Shown piece by piece: positions 1 to 6,708 of a DNA stretch of 14,573 bases. Within the stretch, counting starts at the first letter, position 1; each line of letters opens with the position of its first letter. The DNA comes from Pseudomonadota bacterium. GTDB taxonomy: Bacteria; Pseudomonadota; Gammaproteobacteria; Burkholderiales; Thiobacillaceae. The notes beneath the pieces are model-generated. The model was not told the DNA's origin. It did no database searches and was given only the letters and a program-made list of their open reading frames with translations. The translations under genes and the position numbers were made by a program. The stretch spans positions 1 to 14,573 of the forward strand of contig JAJYXA010000124.1 of NCBI GenBank assembly GCA_021791235.1, given 5' to 3'.

Positions 1-62
1 ACCGACGCCACCGCCCACGGCGGCGTAATCCCCAAGGCAGATTCAAACAGCTTGGCAGTCAT
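1..62 (-). CDS. ISL3-like transposase, N-terminal fragment cut by the window edge
   Basis: Starting at ATG 62-60, the visible peptide is MTAKLFESALGITPPWAVAS. The LFexALGIxPPWxV pattern is the usual beginning of ISL3-family DDE transposases, as I recall that family. Only 20 codons are visible, so the zinc-binding and catalytic regions cannot be checked. The gene points out of the window, away from nifJ. A different start is possible, but no better one is seen before the presumed IS end. The family call rests on this short N-terminal pattern alone. Confidence 0.6.
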   Translation of the reverse strand, partial: MTAKLFESALGITPPWAVAS

Positions 63-124
63 CAATTCACCCGTCCCAGTTGATCAATATGGCGTCAGCT
101 TACCCACTCAAATTTCAAGAGAGG
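1..124 (-). mobile_element. ISL3-family-like insertion sequence, left part only
   Basis: The segment carries the start of an ISL3-like transposase (1-62, minus). It meets the interrupted GIY-YIG gene at about 124/125, where that reading frame stops resembling its family after the conserved FTKK segment. The sequence just inside the junction, read on the minus strand (roughly 124 down to 98), is the expected place for the terminal inverted repeat. The other end and any 8-bp target duplication lie outside the window, so the boundary is inferred from where nuclease similarity ends. Confidence 0.55.
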
Positions 125-253
125 CTTCTTGGTGAAGCCTTCGACAAAATCCTGCTTGTGTTCCCACACACGCTTGATCAAGTCGGACGTCACGCCGATG
201 TAGAGCGTGCCGTTGCGCTGGCTTGCCAGCATGTAAACGCAGGGCTGTTTCAC
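95..253 (-). pseudogene. GIY-YIG endonuclease-like gene, truncated by the insertion sequence
   Basis: This frame starts at GTG 253-251, which overlaps the nifJ stop (GTGA), and runs 52 codons to a TGA at 97-95. The peptide begins VKQPCVYMLASQRNGTLYIG and continues with VTSDLIKRVWEHKQDFVEGFTKK. These contain the paired motifs (VYM and LYIGVT) and the conserved Arg of small single-domain GIY-YIG proteins of about 95-100 residues. After codon 43 the family would continue with YGVHxLVWYE; here it runs into nine unrelated residues and a stop, so the catalytic Glu region is gone. The loss coincides with the ISL3-like element. It sits immediately 3' of a palindromic repeat (258-309), a context discussed in the findings. 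The remnant is presumably non-functional. Confidence 0.75.
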
Positions 254-3200
254 TTCTCTGGATTCCGCCCCGGATTAATACCTTCCGGGGTGACGACGCC
301 GGAATGACGATCGAGTGCCATGTCCTGATACGTCTTGAAGCGCCGCTCGGCGTCCCGCTGCGCCTGTTCAAGAAAACGCTGCGCCGCCTCGGGGTGGCTG
401 CGCGCGAGCATGGCGAAGCGGGTTTCCGATTCCATGAAGGCCTTGACCGGCTGGCTGGGCGCGGCGGAGTCGAGCTTGAAGGGATTGCCGCCCGCCTCCG
501 CCAGCCGCGGGTCGAAGCGGATGAGCGGCCAGTGCCCGCTCTTCACCGCGAGTTCCTGCTGGCGCTGGTTGTAGAGCAGGTCGTAGCCGTGGGCGATGCA
601 GGGGCTGTAGGCGACGATGAGCGAGGGGCCGGGGTAGGATTCGGCTTCGTGGAACACGCGCAGGGTCTGCACGTCCCTGGCGCCGTAAGCAACGGTTGCC
701 ACATAGATATGGCCGTAGTCGCTCGCCAGTTTGGCGAGATCCTTCTTCGCGGTGGGCTTGCCGGCGGCGGAGAACTTGGCCACCGCGCCGAGCGGCGTGG
801 CCTTGGAGGTCTGGCCGCCGGTGTTGGAATAGACCTCGGTGTCGAGCACCAGGATGTTGACGTCGCAAGGCAGCGCCAGCACGTGGTCGAGGCCGCCGTA
901 GCCGATGTCGTAGGCCCAGCCGTCGCCGCCGATGATCCACACCGAGCGGCGGATCAGCCATTCGGCGACGCTGGCGAGTTCCTGCGCGCGCGGGTGTTTC
1001 GACGTCGCCAGTTTGTCGAGCAGCAGCGTGACGCGCCCGCGCTGTTCGACGATGCCGGCCTCCTCGCGCTGGTCGGCTTTGACGAGCGCGTCGGCGAGAT
1101 CGCCGCCGATGTCGCTGGCGAGTTCCTTCACCAGCTGCTGCGCGTAGTCCATCAGCTGGTCGGCCGCCAGGCGCATGCCGAGGCCGAATTCGGCGTTGTC
1201 CTCGAACAGCGAATTGCTCCACGCCGGGCCGCGCCCGGCGCCGTTCACCGTGTAGGGCGTGCTCGGCAGGTTGCCGCCGTAGATGGACGAGCAGCCGGTG
1301 GCGTTGGCGATCAGCATGCGGTCGCCGAAGAGTTGCGTCGCGAGCCGGATATAGGGCGTCTCGCCGCATCCGGCGCAGGCGCCGGAAAATTCGAACAGCG
1401 GATCGAGCAGCATCGATCCGGGAATCGTACCGTGCTTGATCGCGCCGCGGTCGAACTCGGGCAGGCGCAGGAAGAAGGCGAAGTTGTCGCGCTCCTGATT
1501 GCGCAACGGGCCGATCGGCGCCATGTTCACCGCCCGGCGGCTGACGTTGGACTTGTCGTGGATCGGGCAGGCCTCGACGCAGTCGCCGCAGCCGGTGCAG
1601 TCCTCCGGCGCCACCTGGTAGCCGATGCGGGTTCCGGCGGGCAGGTCCTTGTTCTTCGCCGGAACGTGTTTGAACGTCGGCGGGGCGCTGGCCGCATCCT
1701 CGGCCTTGAAGGCGCGCGCGCGGATCGCGCTGTGCGGGCAGACGAACACGCACTTGCCGCACTGGGTGCAGAGGTCGGGCTCCCACACCGGGATTTCCAG
1801 CGCGATGTTGCGCTTTTCGTATTGCGCGGTGCCGAGCGGATAGGTGCCATCTTCGGGAAAACGCGATACCGGCAGGCGATCGCCGCGGCCCTGGTAGATC
1901 GGCAGGGTGAGGTCGCGCACGAAGGCGGGGAAGGTGTCGTCATGCCGGCGAAGGCCGGCATCCAGTTCAATTTCAGCTGGATTCCGGCCTTCGCCGGAAT
2001 GACGAATGGTGACTTGATGCAGCTTCGCCAGCGTCATATCGATGGCACGGTAATTCAGCTCCACCAGGCGACTGCTCTTCCGGCCGTAGGTCTTGTCAAC
2101 CGCGTGCTTGATCGCGGCGATCGCTTCGTCCCTGGGCAGGATGCCGGAGATGGAGAAGAAGCAGGTCTGCATGATGGTATTGATGCGCCGCCCCATGCCG
2201 GCCTCGGCGGCGACGGCGTAGGCGTCGATCACCCACAGCCGCAGGCGCTTGTCGCGAATCTGCGCGCGCAGTTTTTCCGGCAGCGTGTCCCACGCCTGCT
2301 CCGGCGGCGCCGGGGTGTTGAGCAGGAACACGCCGCCGGGCGCGGCATGCTCCAGCAGATCGTAGCGTTCGACGAACACCGGCTGGTGGCAGGCGACGAA
2401 GCCGGCCATGCCCGCCTCCACCAGATAGGCCGAGCGGATAGGTACGGGGCCGAAGCGCAGGTGCGACACCGTCACCGCGCCGGACTTCTTGGAGTCGTAG
2501 ACGAAGTAGCCCTGCACCTGCAGATCGGTGGCTTCGCCGAGGATCTTGATCGAGTTCTTGTTGGCCGACACCGTGCCGTCGGCGCCGAGGCCCCAGAAAA
2601 CTGCATGTTGCAATTGCCGCGACGCATCGCTGCGGAAGGCCGCGTCCCATGGCAGCGACAGATGGGTGAGGTCGTCATGAATGCCGATGGTGAACTGGCG
2701 CATACGATTTTTCACGGGCTTCAGCCCGTAGAAAGTCGGAGTCCCCTTGTGGGGCTTCGGCAACGCCTTCGACAGTTCATCGAACACCGCCTTCACCATG
2801 CCGGGGGTGAATTCCTTGCCTGCCAGGCCATAGCGGCCGCCAATGACGCGCAACATGGCGCGCGCGCCGTCCGCCGCCGCCTGCGCCAGCGCGGTCACCA
2901 CGTCCTTGTACAGCGGCTCGCCGTCGGCGCCGGGCTCCTTGCAGCGGTCGAGCACGGCAATGGCTTGTGCCGTGGGTGGCAGCGCATCGAGCAGCGCGCC
3001 CGGCGAAAACGGCCGGTACAGCCGCACCTTCAGCACGCCCACTTTCTCGCCGCGCGCGGTGAGATGCTCGACCGTCTCGTGCGCGGTTTCGGCGCCGGAG
3101 CCCATCAGCACGATGACACGCTCGGCATCCATCGCGCCGATATACTCGAACAGGCGATAGCGCCGTCCGCCGAGTTCGCCGAAACGGTCCATCGCCGCCT

Positions 3201-3927
3201 GCACGATCTGCGGGAACGCGTCGTAGTAGGGATTGGCGCGCTCGCGCGACTGGAAGAACACGTCCGGGTTCTGCGAACTGCCGCGCAGCACCGGGTGTTC
3301 CGGCGACAGCGCGCGAGCGCGGTGGGCGGCGATGAAATCGGCATCGAGCATGGCGCGCACGGTATCGGCCTCCACCGCGACGATCTTCGCCACCTCGTGC
3401 GAGGTGCGGAAGCCGTCGAAGAAATGGATGACCGGGATGCGCCCGGCCAGCGTCGCCGCCTGCGCGATGACCGCGAAGTCCTGCGCCTCCTGCGGCGAGT
3501 TGGCGGCGAGCAGCGCGCAGCCGGTGGCGCGACAGGCCATGACGTCGGACTGGTCGCCGAAGATCGACAGCGCATGCGTGGCGACCGCGCGCGCCGCGAC
3601 GTGCAGCACGAAGGGCGTCAGCTCGCCGGCGATCTTGTAGAGGTTGGGGATCATCAAGAGCAGGCCCTGGCTGGCGGTGAAGCTGGTCGCCAGCGCGCCG
3701 GAGGTGAGCGCGCCGTGCAGCGCGCCGGCGGCGCCGCCTTCGGACTGCATCTCGATGATTCTCGGCACCGCGCCCCACAGGTTGGGCCGGCCCTGCGACG
3801 CCCACTCGTCCGCCCATTCGCCCATGCCGGAGGCAGGCGTGATGGGATAGATCGCGATCACCTCGCTGGCGAGGTAGGCCATGCGGGCAACGGCCTCGTT
3901 GCCGTCGAGGGTGAGCGTGGGGGTCAT
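250..3927 (-). CDS. nifJ: Pyruvate:ferredoxin (flavodoxin) oxidoreductase
   Basis: This 1225-residue protein interconverts pyruvate + CoA and acetyl-CoA + CO2, passing two electrons to ferredoxin or flavodoxin, in the cytoplasm. Visible parts in order are the pyruvate-binding N-terminal domain (YPITPASGMGEWADEWAS near residue 30), domain II, and the gamma-type domain from about 410. Next come the EKR region (YEKRNIALEIPVW) and two 4Fe-4S sites (C720/723/726/730 and C777/780/783/787). The proximal cluster pair is C851/C854, with further Cys in NATGC and YSPC. The TPP domain carries GGDGWAYDIGYGGLDHVLA and SNTGGQTSKATP. Length is near that of Desulfovibrio PFOR. Three segments look foreign and derive from dispersed repeats: residues 392-409, 642-664 and 1207-1225. 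All catalytic motifs remain, so function is plausible. The start ATG has a weak GAAGAG six bases upstream. Direction in vivo (pyruvate oxidation or reductive synthesis, or supply to nitrogenase) cannot be read from the sequence. Confidence 0.95.
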   Translation of the reverse strand: MTPTLTLDGNEAVARMAYLASEVIAIYPITPASGMGEWADEWASQGRPNLWGAVPRIIEMQSEGGAAGALHGALTSGALATSFTASQGLLLMIPNLYKIAGELTPFVLHVAARAVATHALSIFGDQSDVMACRATGCALLAANSPQEAQDFAVIAQAATLAGRIPVIHFFDGFRTSHEVAKIVAVEADTVRAMLDADFIAAHRARALSPEHPVLRGSSQNPDVFFQSRERANPYYDAFPQIVQAAMDRFGELGGRRYRLFEYIGAMDAERVIVLMGSGAETAHETVEHLTARGEKVGVLKVRLYRPFSPGALLDALPPTAQAIAVLDRCKEPGADGEPLYKDVVTALAQAAADGARAMLRVIGGRYGLAGKEFTPGMVKAVFDELSKALPKPHKGTPTFYGLKPVKNRMRQFTIGIHDDLTHLSLPWDAAFRSDASRQLQHAVFWGLGADGTVSANKNSIKILGEATDLQVQGYFVYDSKKSGAVTVSHLRFGPVPIRSAYLVEAGMAGFVACHQPVFVERYDLLEHAAPGGVFLLNTPAPPEQAWDTLPEKLRAQIRDKRLRLWVIDAYAVAAEAGMGRRINTIMQTCFFSISGILPRDEAIAAIKHAVDKTYGRKSSRLVELNYRAIDMTLAKLHQVTIRHSGEGRNPAEIELDAGLRRHDDTFPAFVRDLTLPIYQGRGDRLPVSRFPEDGTYPLGTAQYEKRNIALEIPVWEPDLCTQCGKCVFVCPHSAIRARAFKAEDAASAPPTFKHVPAKNKDLPAGTRIGYQVAPEDCTGCGDCVEACPIHDKSNVSRRAVNMAPIGPLRNQERDNFAFFLRLPEFDRGAIKHGTIPGSMLLDPLFEFSGACAGCGETPYIRLATQLFGDRMLIANATGCSSIYGGNLPSTPYTVNGAGRGPAWSNSLFEDNAEFGLGMRLAADQLMDYAQQLVKELASDIGGDLADALVKADQREEAGIVEQRGRVTLLLDKLATSKHPRAQELASVAEWLIRRSVWIIGGDGWAYDIGYGGLDHVLALPCDVNILVLDTEVYSNTGGQTSKATPLGAVAKFSAAGKPTAKKDLAKLASDYGHIYVATVAYGARDVQTLRVFHEAESYPGPSLIVAYSPCIAHGYDLLYNQRQQELAVKSGHWPLIRFDPRLAEAGGNPFKLDSAAPSQPVKAFMESETRFAMLARSHPEAAQRFLEQAQRDAERRFKTYQDMALDRHSGVVTPEGINPGRNPEK
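258..309 (-). repeat. Palindromic repeat unit plus a truncated extra head, at the nifJ 3' end
   Basis: Read on the minus strand, a complete 38-bp unit (295-258) starts CGTCACCCCGG and ends CGGAATCCAG. It has an internal stem CCCCGGA/TCCGGGG around a 9-base loop. Just upstream is a second, partial head CGTCATTCCGG (309-299), in tandem at a 14-base step. The heads and tails match those of the inverted pair at 1938-2004. The unit encodes the last 19 residues of NifJ (1207-1225) and ends four bases before the GTG of the GIY-YIG remnant. Confidence 0.8.
1938..2004. repeat. Inverted pair of 28-bp palindromic repeats inside nifJ
   Basis: Two units face each other around an 11-base spacer. One runs 1938-1965 (CGTCATGCCGGCGAAGGCCG, then GCATCCAG). 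The other is its inverted partner at 1977-2004 (CTGGATTCCGGCCTTCGCCG, then GAATGACG). Each unit is itself a hairpin (GCCGGCGAAGGCCGGC or ATTCCGGC...GCCGGAAT). The pair adds residues 642-664 of NifJ, in frame, in the linker before the EKR/ferredoxin domains. In related proteins, as I recall them, this linker is short and unlike this sequence. The unit resembles the common proteobacterial ATTCCNGC...GCNGGAATCCAG class. Confidence 0.88.
2701..2754 (-). repeat. Structured dispersed repeat, copy A (in frame in nifJ)
   Basis: The 54-bp element is exactly codons 392-409 of nifJ, read PHKGTPTFYGLKPVKNRM. On the minus strand it has a CCCC-ACAA-GGGG mini-hairpin, then CTCCGAC, then a hairpin TTTC-T-ACGGGC / TGAA loop / GCCCGT-GAAA with one unpaired T, and ends ATCGTATG. 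Copy B at 9876-9931 shares the flanks base for base but has different stem arms. It sits between the end of domain II and the gamma domain, just before QFTIGIHDDLTHLSL, where other NifJ proteins have a short link. Confidence 0.85.
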
Positions 3928-3957
3928 GGCGGGCTCTTCAGGATAAATCCGTCTTTT

Positions 3958-3963
3958 ATTCTA
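3958..3963 (-). promoter_or_regulatory. Possible -10 box for nifJ
   Basis: TAGAAT read on the minus strand lies about 30 bases upstream of the nifJ ATG, in the only AT-rich stretch of the divergent spacer 3928-4104. No convincing -35 box is seen; TGGTTC at 16-base spacing is a poor match. Apart from this box and the one at 4045-4050, nothing further is recognised in the 177-base spacer. Confidence 0.25.
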
Positions 3964-4044
3964 GCCGCGCCTTGCGAATGAACCAGTCCCGCGCTGAACG
4001 ATCGCACTTCTGCGCACCGGCCCGAGCGACGCCGACGCATCCTG

Positions 4045-4050
4045 TATACT
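4045..4050 (+). promoter_or_regulatory. Possible -10 box for the ybaL-type antiporter gene
   Basis: TATACT, one mismatch from the sigma-70 consensus, lies 54 bases before the ybaL ATG on the plus strand. The sequence 17 bases further upstream does not resemble TTGACA, and no clear Shine-Dalgarno sequence precedes the ATG. The call rests on the single hexamer and its position. Confidence 0.3.
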
Positions 4051-4104
4051 CAAGCCCGTCCACCTTTATCGAGCTTCCGCCGGCCCGCCAGCCGGCGCCC
4101 CGTT

Positions 4105-5811
4105 ATGCCGCACAGCGTCGACCTCATCACCACGATTGCCGCCGCGCTTGGGCTGGCGCTGATATTCGGTTTCATCGCCGTGCGCCTGAAGTTGCCTGCG
4201 CTGGTGGGTTATCTGGTTGCGGGCATCGCGATCGGACCGTTTACGCCGGGCTTCGTAGCGGACACTGCGTTGGCCGGGCAACTGGCGGAAATCGGCGTGA
4301 TGCTGCTGATGTTCGGCGTGGGGCTGCATTTCTCGCTCGACGATCTGCTGTCGGTGAAGAAAATCGCGCTGCCCGGCGCGGTGGTGCAGATCGCGGTGGC
4401 CACCGCGATGGGCATGGGCCTGGCCCACTGGTGGGGCTGGAATCTGATGGCCGGCCTCGTGTTCGGGCTGTCGCTGTCGGTGGCGAGCACGGTGGTGCTG
4501 TTGAAGGCGCTGGAAAGCCGCGGCGTGCTGGCCACCCCGAACGGCCGCATCGCGGTGGGCTGGCTGGTGGTGGAAGACCTGGCGATGGTGCTGGTGCTGG
4601 TGCTGCTGCCGCCGCTGGCCGGGATGTTCGGCGGCGGCGCCGCGGCCGCGAACCCGCATTCGCTGTTGGGCACGCTGGCGCTCACACTCGGCCAGGTGGT
4701 GATATTCATCGGCCTGATGCTGGTGGTGGGACGGCGTTTTTTCCCCTGGCTGCTGTGGCAGGTGGCGCGCACCGGTTCGCGCGAGCTCTTCACGCTGTGC
4801 GTGGTGGCCGCGGCGCTCGGTATCGCCTACGGCTCGGCGGCGCTGTTCGGCGTGTCGTTTGCGCTGGGGGCGTTCTTCGCCGGCATGGTGCTGCGCGAAT
4901 CGGCGCTGAGCTACCGCGCCGCCGAGGAATCGCTGCCGCTGCGCGATGCCTTCGCGGTGCTGTTCTTCGTCGCGGTGGGCATGCTGTTCGATCCGCGCGT
5001 GTTGATGGAGCAACCGCTGCAGGTGCTGGCGGTGGTCGCCATCATCGTGTTCGGCAAGTCGCTGGCGGCATTTCTGCTGGTGCTGGCGTTCCGCTACCCG
5101 CTCAATACCGCGCTCACGGTATCCGCCAGCCTCGCGCAGATCGGCGAGTTCTCGTTCATTCTGGCCGGGCTGGGCGCGGCCTTGGGCGTGCTGCCCGTCG
5201 AAGGGCAAAGCCTGATTCTGGCCGGGGCGCTGATTTCGATTGCGCTCAATCCGCTGGTGTTCCGGATGGTGGAACCGGCGCAGGCCTGGATCCGTTCACG
5301 CTCGCGCCGCGCGCGCGAACTGGAACACCGCGACGACCCGCTGGCCGAGCTGCCCTCCGACGTGGCGTCACATGCCCTGAGCGGCCACGTGGTGCTGGTT
5401 GGATTCGGCCGCGTCGGGCAGCGCATTGCCGAGGCGCTCGACGCGCGGGGACTGCCTTATGTGGTCGCGGAGCAGCAGCGCGAAGCCGTCGAGAATTTGC
5501 GCGGACGCGGCATCCACGCGGTCGTCGGCGACGCCTCCGAACCGGCGGTGCTGATCCAGGCGCACGTCGCGCGCGCGCAGATGCTGGTGATTGCCACGCC
5601 CGATGCCTTCAAGGCCCGCAAAATGATCGAAATTGCCCGCACCCTCAACCCGCGCATCCACGTCGTGGTGCGCAGCCACAGCGAAGACGGGGCCGCGCTG
5701 CTGCGTCGCGAACAAGGGGTCGAGGTGCTGGTGGGAGAGCGTGAACTGGCGAACAGCATGGTGCGACATGTGAGCGAACATGTTGACGCGCACGCACCCA
5801 CGCGGGTGTGA
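4105..5811 (+). CDS. ybaL: CPA2-family cation:proton antiporter with RCK_N domain, YbaL type
   Basis: This 568-residue inner-membrane protein belongs to the monovalent cation:proton antiporter-2 family. Residues 1 to about 390 are strongly hydrophobic, in keeping with about 12 membrane segments, and carry GPFTPGFVADT, LLMFGVGLHFSLDDL, STVVLLKALE, GWLVVEDLAMVL and SFALGAFFAGMVLRESALS. A charged linker (about 390-420) leads to a cytosolic RCK/TrkA-N domain whose nucleotide-binding motif GFGRVG is near residue 430. Length and motif order match E. coli YbaL more closely than KefB or KefC, although KefB-like is how many pipelines would name it. The ion transported is not evident; K+ or Na+ efflux in exchange for H+ is the family expectation. 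It is the only plus-strand gene here, divergent from nifJ and convergent with the kinase fragments, so it is probably transcribed alone. Confidence 0.92.
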   Translation: MPHSVDLITTIAAALGLALIFGFIAVRLKLPALVGYLVAGIAIGPFTPGFVADTALAGQLAEIGVMLLMFGVGLHFSLDDLLSVKKIALPGAVVQIAVATAMGMGLAHWWGWNLMAGLVFGLSLSVASTVVLLKALESRGVLATPNGRIAVGWLVVEDLAMVLVLVLLPPLAGMFGGGAAAANPHSLLGTLALTLGQVVIFIGLMLVVGRRFFPWLLWQVARTGSRELFTLCVVAAALGIAYGSAALFGVSFALGAFFAGMVLRESALSYRAAEESLPLRDAFAVLFFVAVGMLFDPRVLMEQPLQVLAVVAIIVFGKSLAAFLLVLAFRYPLNTALTVSASLAQIGEFSFILAGLGAALGVLPVEGQSLILAGALISIALNPLVFRMVEPAQAWIRSRSRRARELEHRDDPLAELPSDVASHALSGHVVLVGFGRVGQRIAEALDARGLPYVVAEQQREAVENLRGRGIHAVVGDASEPAVLIQAHVARAQMLVIATPDAFKARKMIEIARTLNPRIHVVVRSHSEDGAALLRREQGVEVLVGERELANSMVRHVSEHVDAHAPTRV

Positions 5812-5836
5812 GCGTTCAGTCTTGAGTCGACTTGCA

Positions 5837-5870
5837 GCGTTTGAAGCTTTTGCGCGACAGCTCGAAACGC
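5837..5870. terminator. Possible bidirectional terminator between convergent genes
   Basis: The spacer between the ybaL stop (5811) and the kinase fragment stop (5884) holds an imperfect inverted repeat: GCGTTT-GA-AGCT, a 10-base loop, then AGCT-CG-AAACGC. It has a 6-bp and a 4-bp stem separated by two mismatches. No T-run follows on either strand, so intrinsic termination is only a guess from position and symmetry. Confidence 0.3.
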
Positions 5871-5883
5871 ACGGGCCGTCCGT

Positions 5884-6171
5884 TCATGACGATGGAGGCG
5901 GGAAACGCTGGCTGCACAGGCGCGCCAGTTCGCCGAAGCATCGGGTTTTCAGGACATCGCGCCGCCGCATCCGTTGGGGCAGCCGGCGCAGTCCACGCAG
6001 CCAGGCGGTGCGGCGCAGCGCGGTGTACACGCCATCGCGGACGGCCGCATCTTCTTGCGCCAGCACGGCGTGAATCCTGTCGCACAACACGGGCAGACAG
6101 TTTTCAAAATAAATCGCGGTTGAAAAGAAATACGGCAGCCAGTCGCGGATCTGCGCCTGGGCCAGCGTCAT
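5884..6171 (-). pseudogene. C-terminal part of a split kinase-like gene
   Basis: This 95-residue frame starts MTLAQAQIRDWLPYFFSTAI and ends RFPPPSS. Its ATG overlaps the stop of the upstream kinase frame (ATGA at 6171-6168). The sequence reads like the natural continuation of the upstream protein: in related kinase-like proteins the IDFEDDP motif is followed within a few residues by an AQaRDWLlf helix. I therefore treat the two frames as one gene split by a frameshift, either real or a sequencing error. The alternative is two translationally coupled genes. It has no catalytic motif of its own. A further 23-codon frame overlaps its stop (5887-5816), but nothing supports it as a gene. Confidence 0.5.
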
Positions 6172-6701
6172 GGGATCGGATCGTCCTCGAAATCGATCGC
6201 GCCGAGACCGTGATCGGGCGACCACACCAGGTTGCGCGCGAATGCCTGGCTCAAATATTGTCCGGCCCGATGCGCCTGCCGGATATAGTCGGCGCCGCGC
6301 CGCCAGTATTCCAGCCGCGCGGCGGCATCGGCATGGCGGATCAGCGATTCGAGCGTGGTGTCGCCAAGGTCGGAAATCAGCAGCCAGTGGTCGGCATGCG
6401 CCAGCAGTTGCGGAACGTGCAGGCCGGCGCTGGCCAGGGTGGTGAGGCGCCCGGCTTCGTTGCGGATGCCGGCCGCGCCGCCGTGCGGACGCACCGGCTG
6501 CAGGGCGGCGTGCCGCAGCAGCCGGGCCATGCCGGCCAGCAGTCGGTAGCGCCAGGCGGGCGGCTGCGGCACGCTGAGCTTGAGCCAGGCGGGCCGCCCC
6601 TGCCACTGCACCGGCAGGATGTGCCGCCCGGACTTCCGCAGCACCGCCACCTGCGCCTCGATATCGGCGCGGTTGCCCAGTTGCGGGCGCGCAGTGTTCA
6701 T
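6168..6701 (-). pseudogene. Kinase-like protein (bacterial BUD32/Kdo-kinase-like fold), N-terminal part of a split gene
   Basis: From ATG 6701-6699 this frame gives 177 residues. Features of a small protein-kinase fold are visible: a candidate ATP-binding Lys in RPAWLKLSVPQP, a conserved Glu in IRNEAGRLTTLAS, and a hinge-like LLISDLGDTTLESLI. An HRAG loop with RNLVW stands in for the catalytic loop, and AIDFEDDP is the metal-binding Asp motif. The frame stops two residues after this motif, while the missing C-terminal helices appear in the overlapping frame (5884-6171). The substrate is unknown; lipopolysaccharide-kinase and BUD32-like relatives are both possible. It begins seven bases after the cysG stop, so it is probably the last transcribed unit of the dsr-cysG run. 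A longer frame reaching 6914 exists, but its first 71 codons are a shadow of cysG. Confidence 0.6.
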
Positions 6702-6708
6702 CCTGCCG

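Noticed and set aside
223..3981. A 1252-codon open frame on the plus strand opposite nifJ
   Set aside because: It is the antisense shadow of a GC-rich gene: the product is rich in Arg, His, Val and Gly with no recognisable domain, while the minus strand encodes an unmistakable NifJ.
5797..5811. Hairpin CACCC-ACGC-GGGTG at the end of ybaL as a terminator
   Set aside because: The stem is only five pairs, overlaps the coding end and has no T-run; the inverted repeat at 5837-5870 is a better though still weak candidate.
5816..5887. A 23-codon frame overlapping the kinase fragment stop (starts MNGRPVRFEL)
   Set aside because: The ATGA overlap is suggestive, but it is short, lies across the candidate terminator and has no supporting similarity that I recognise.
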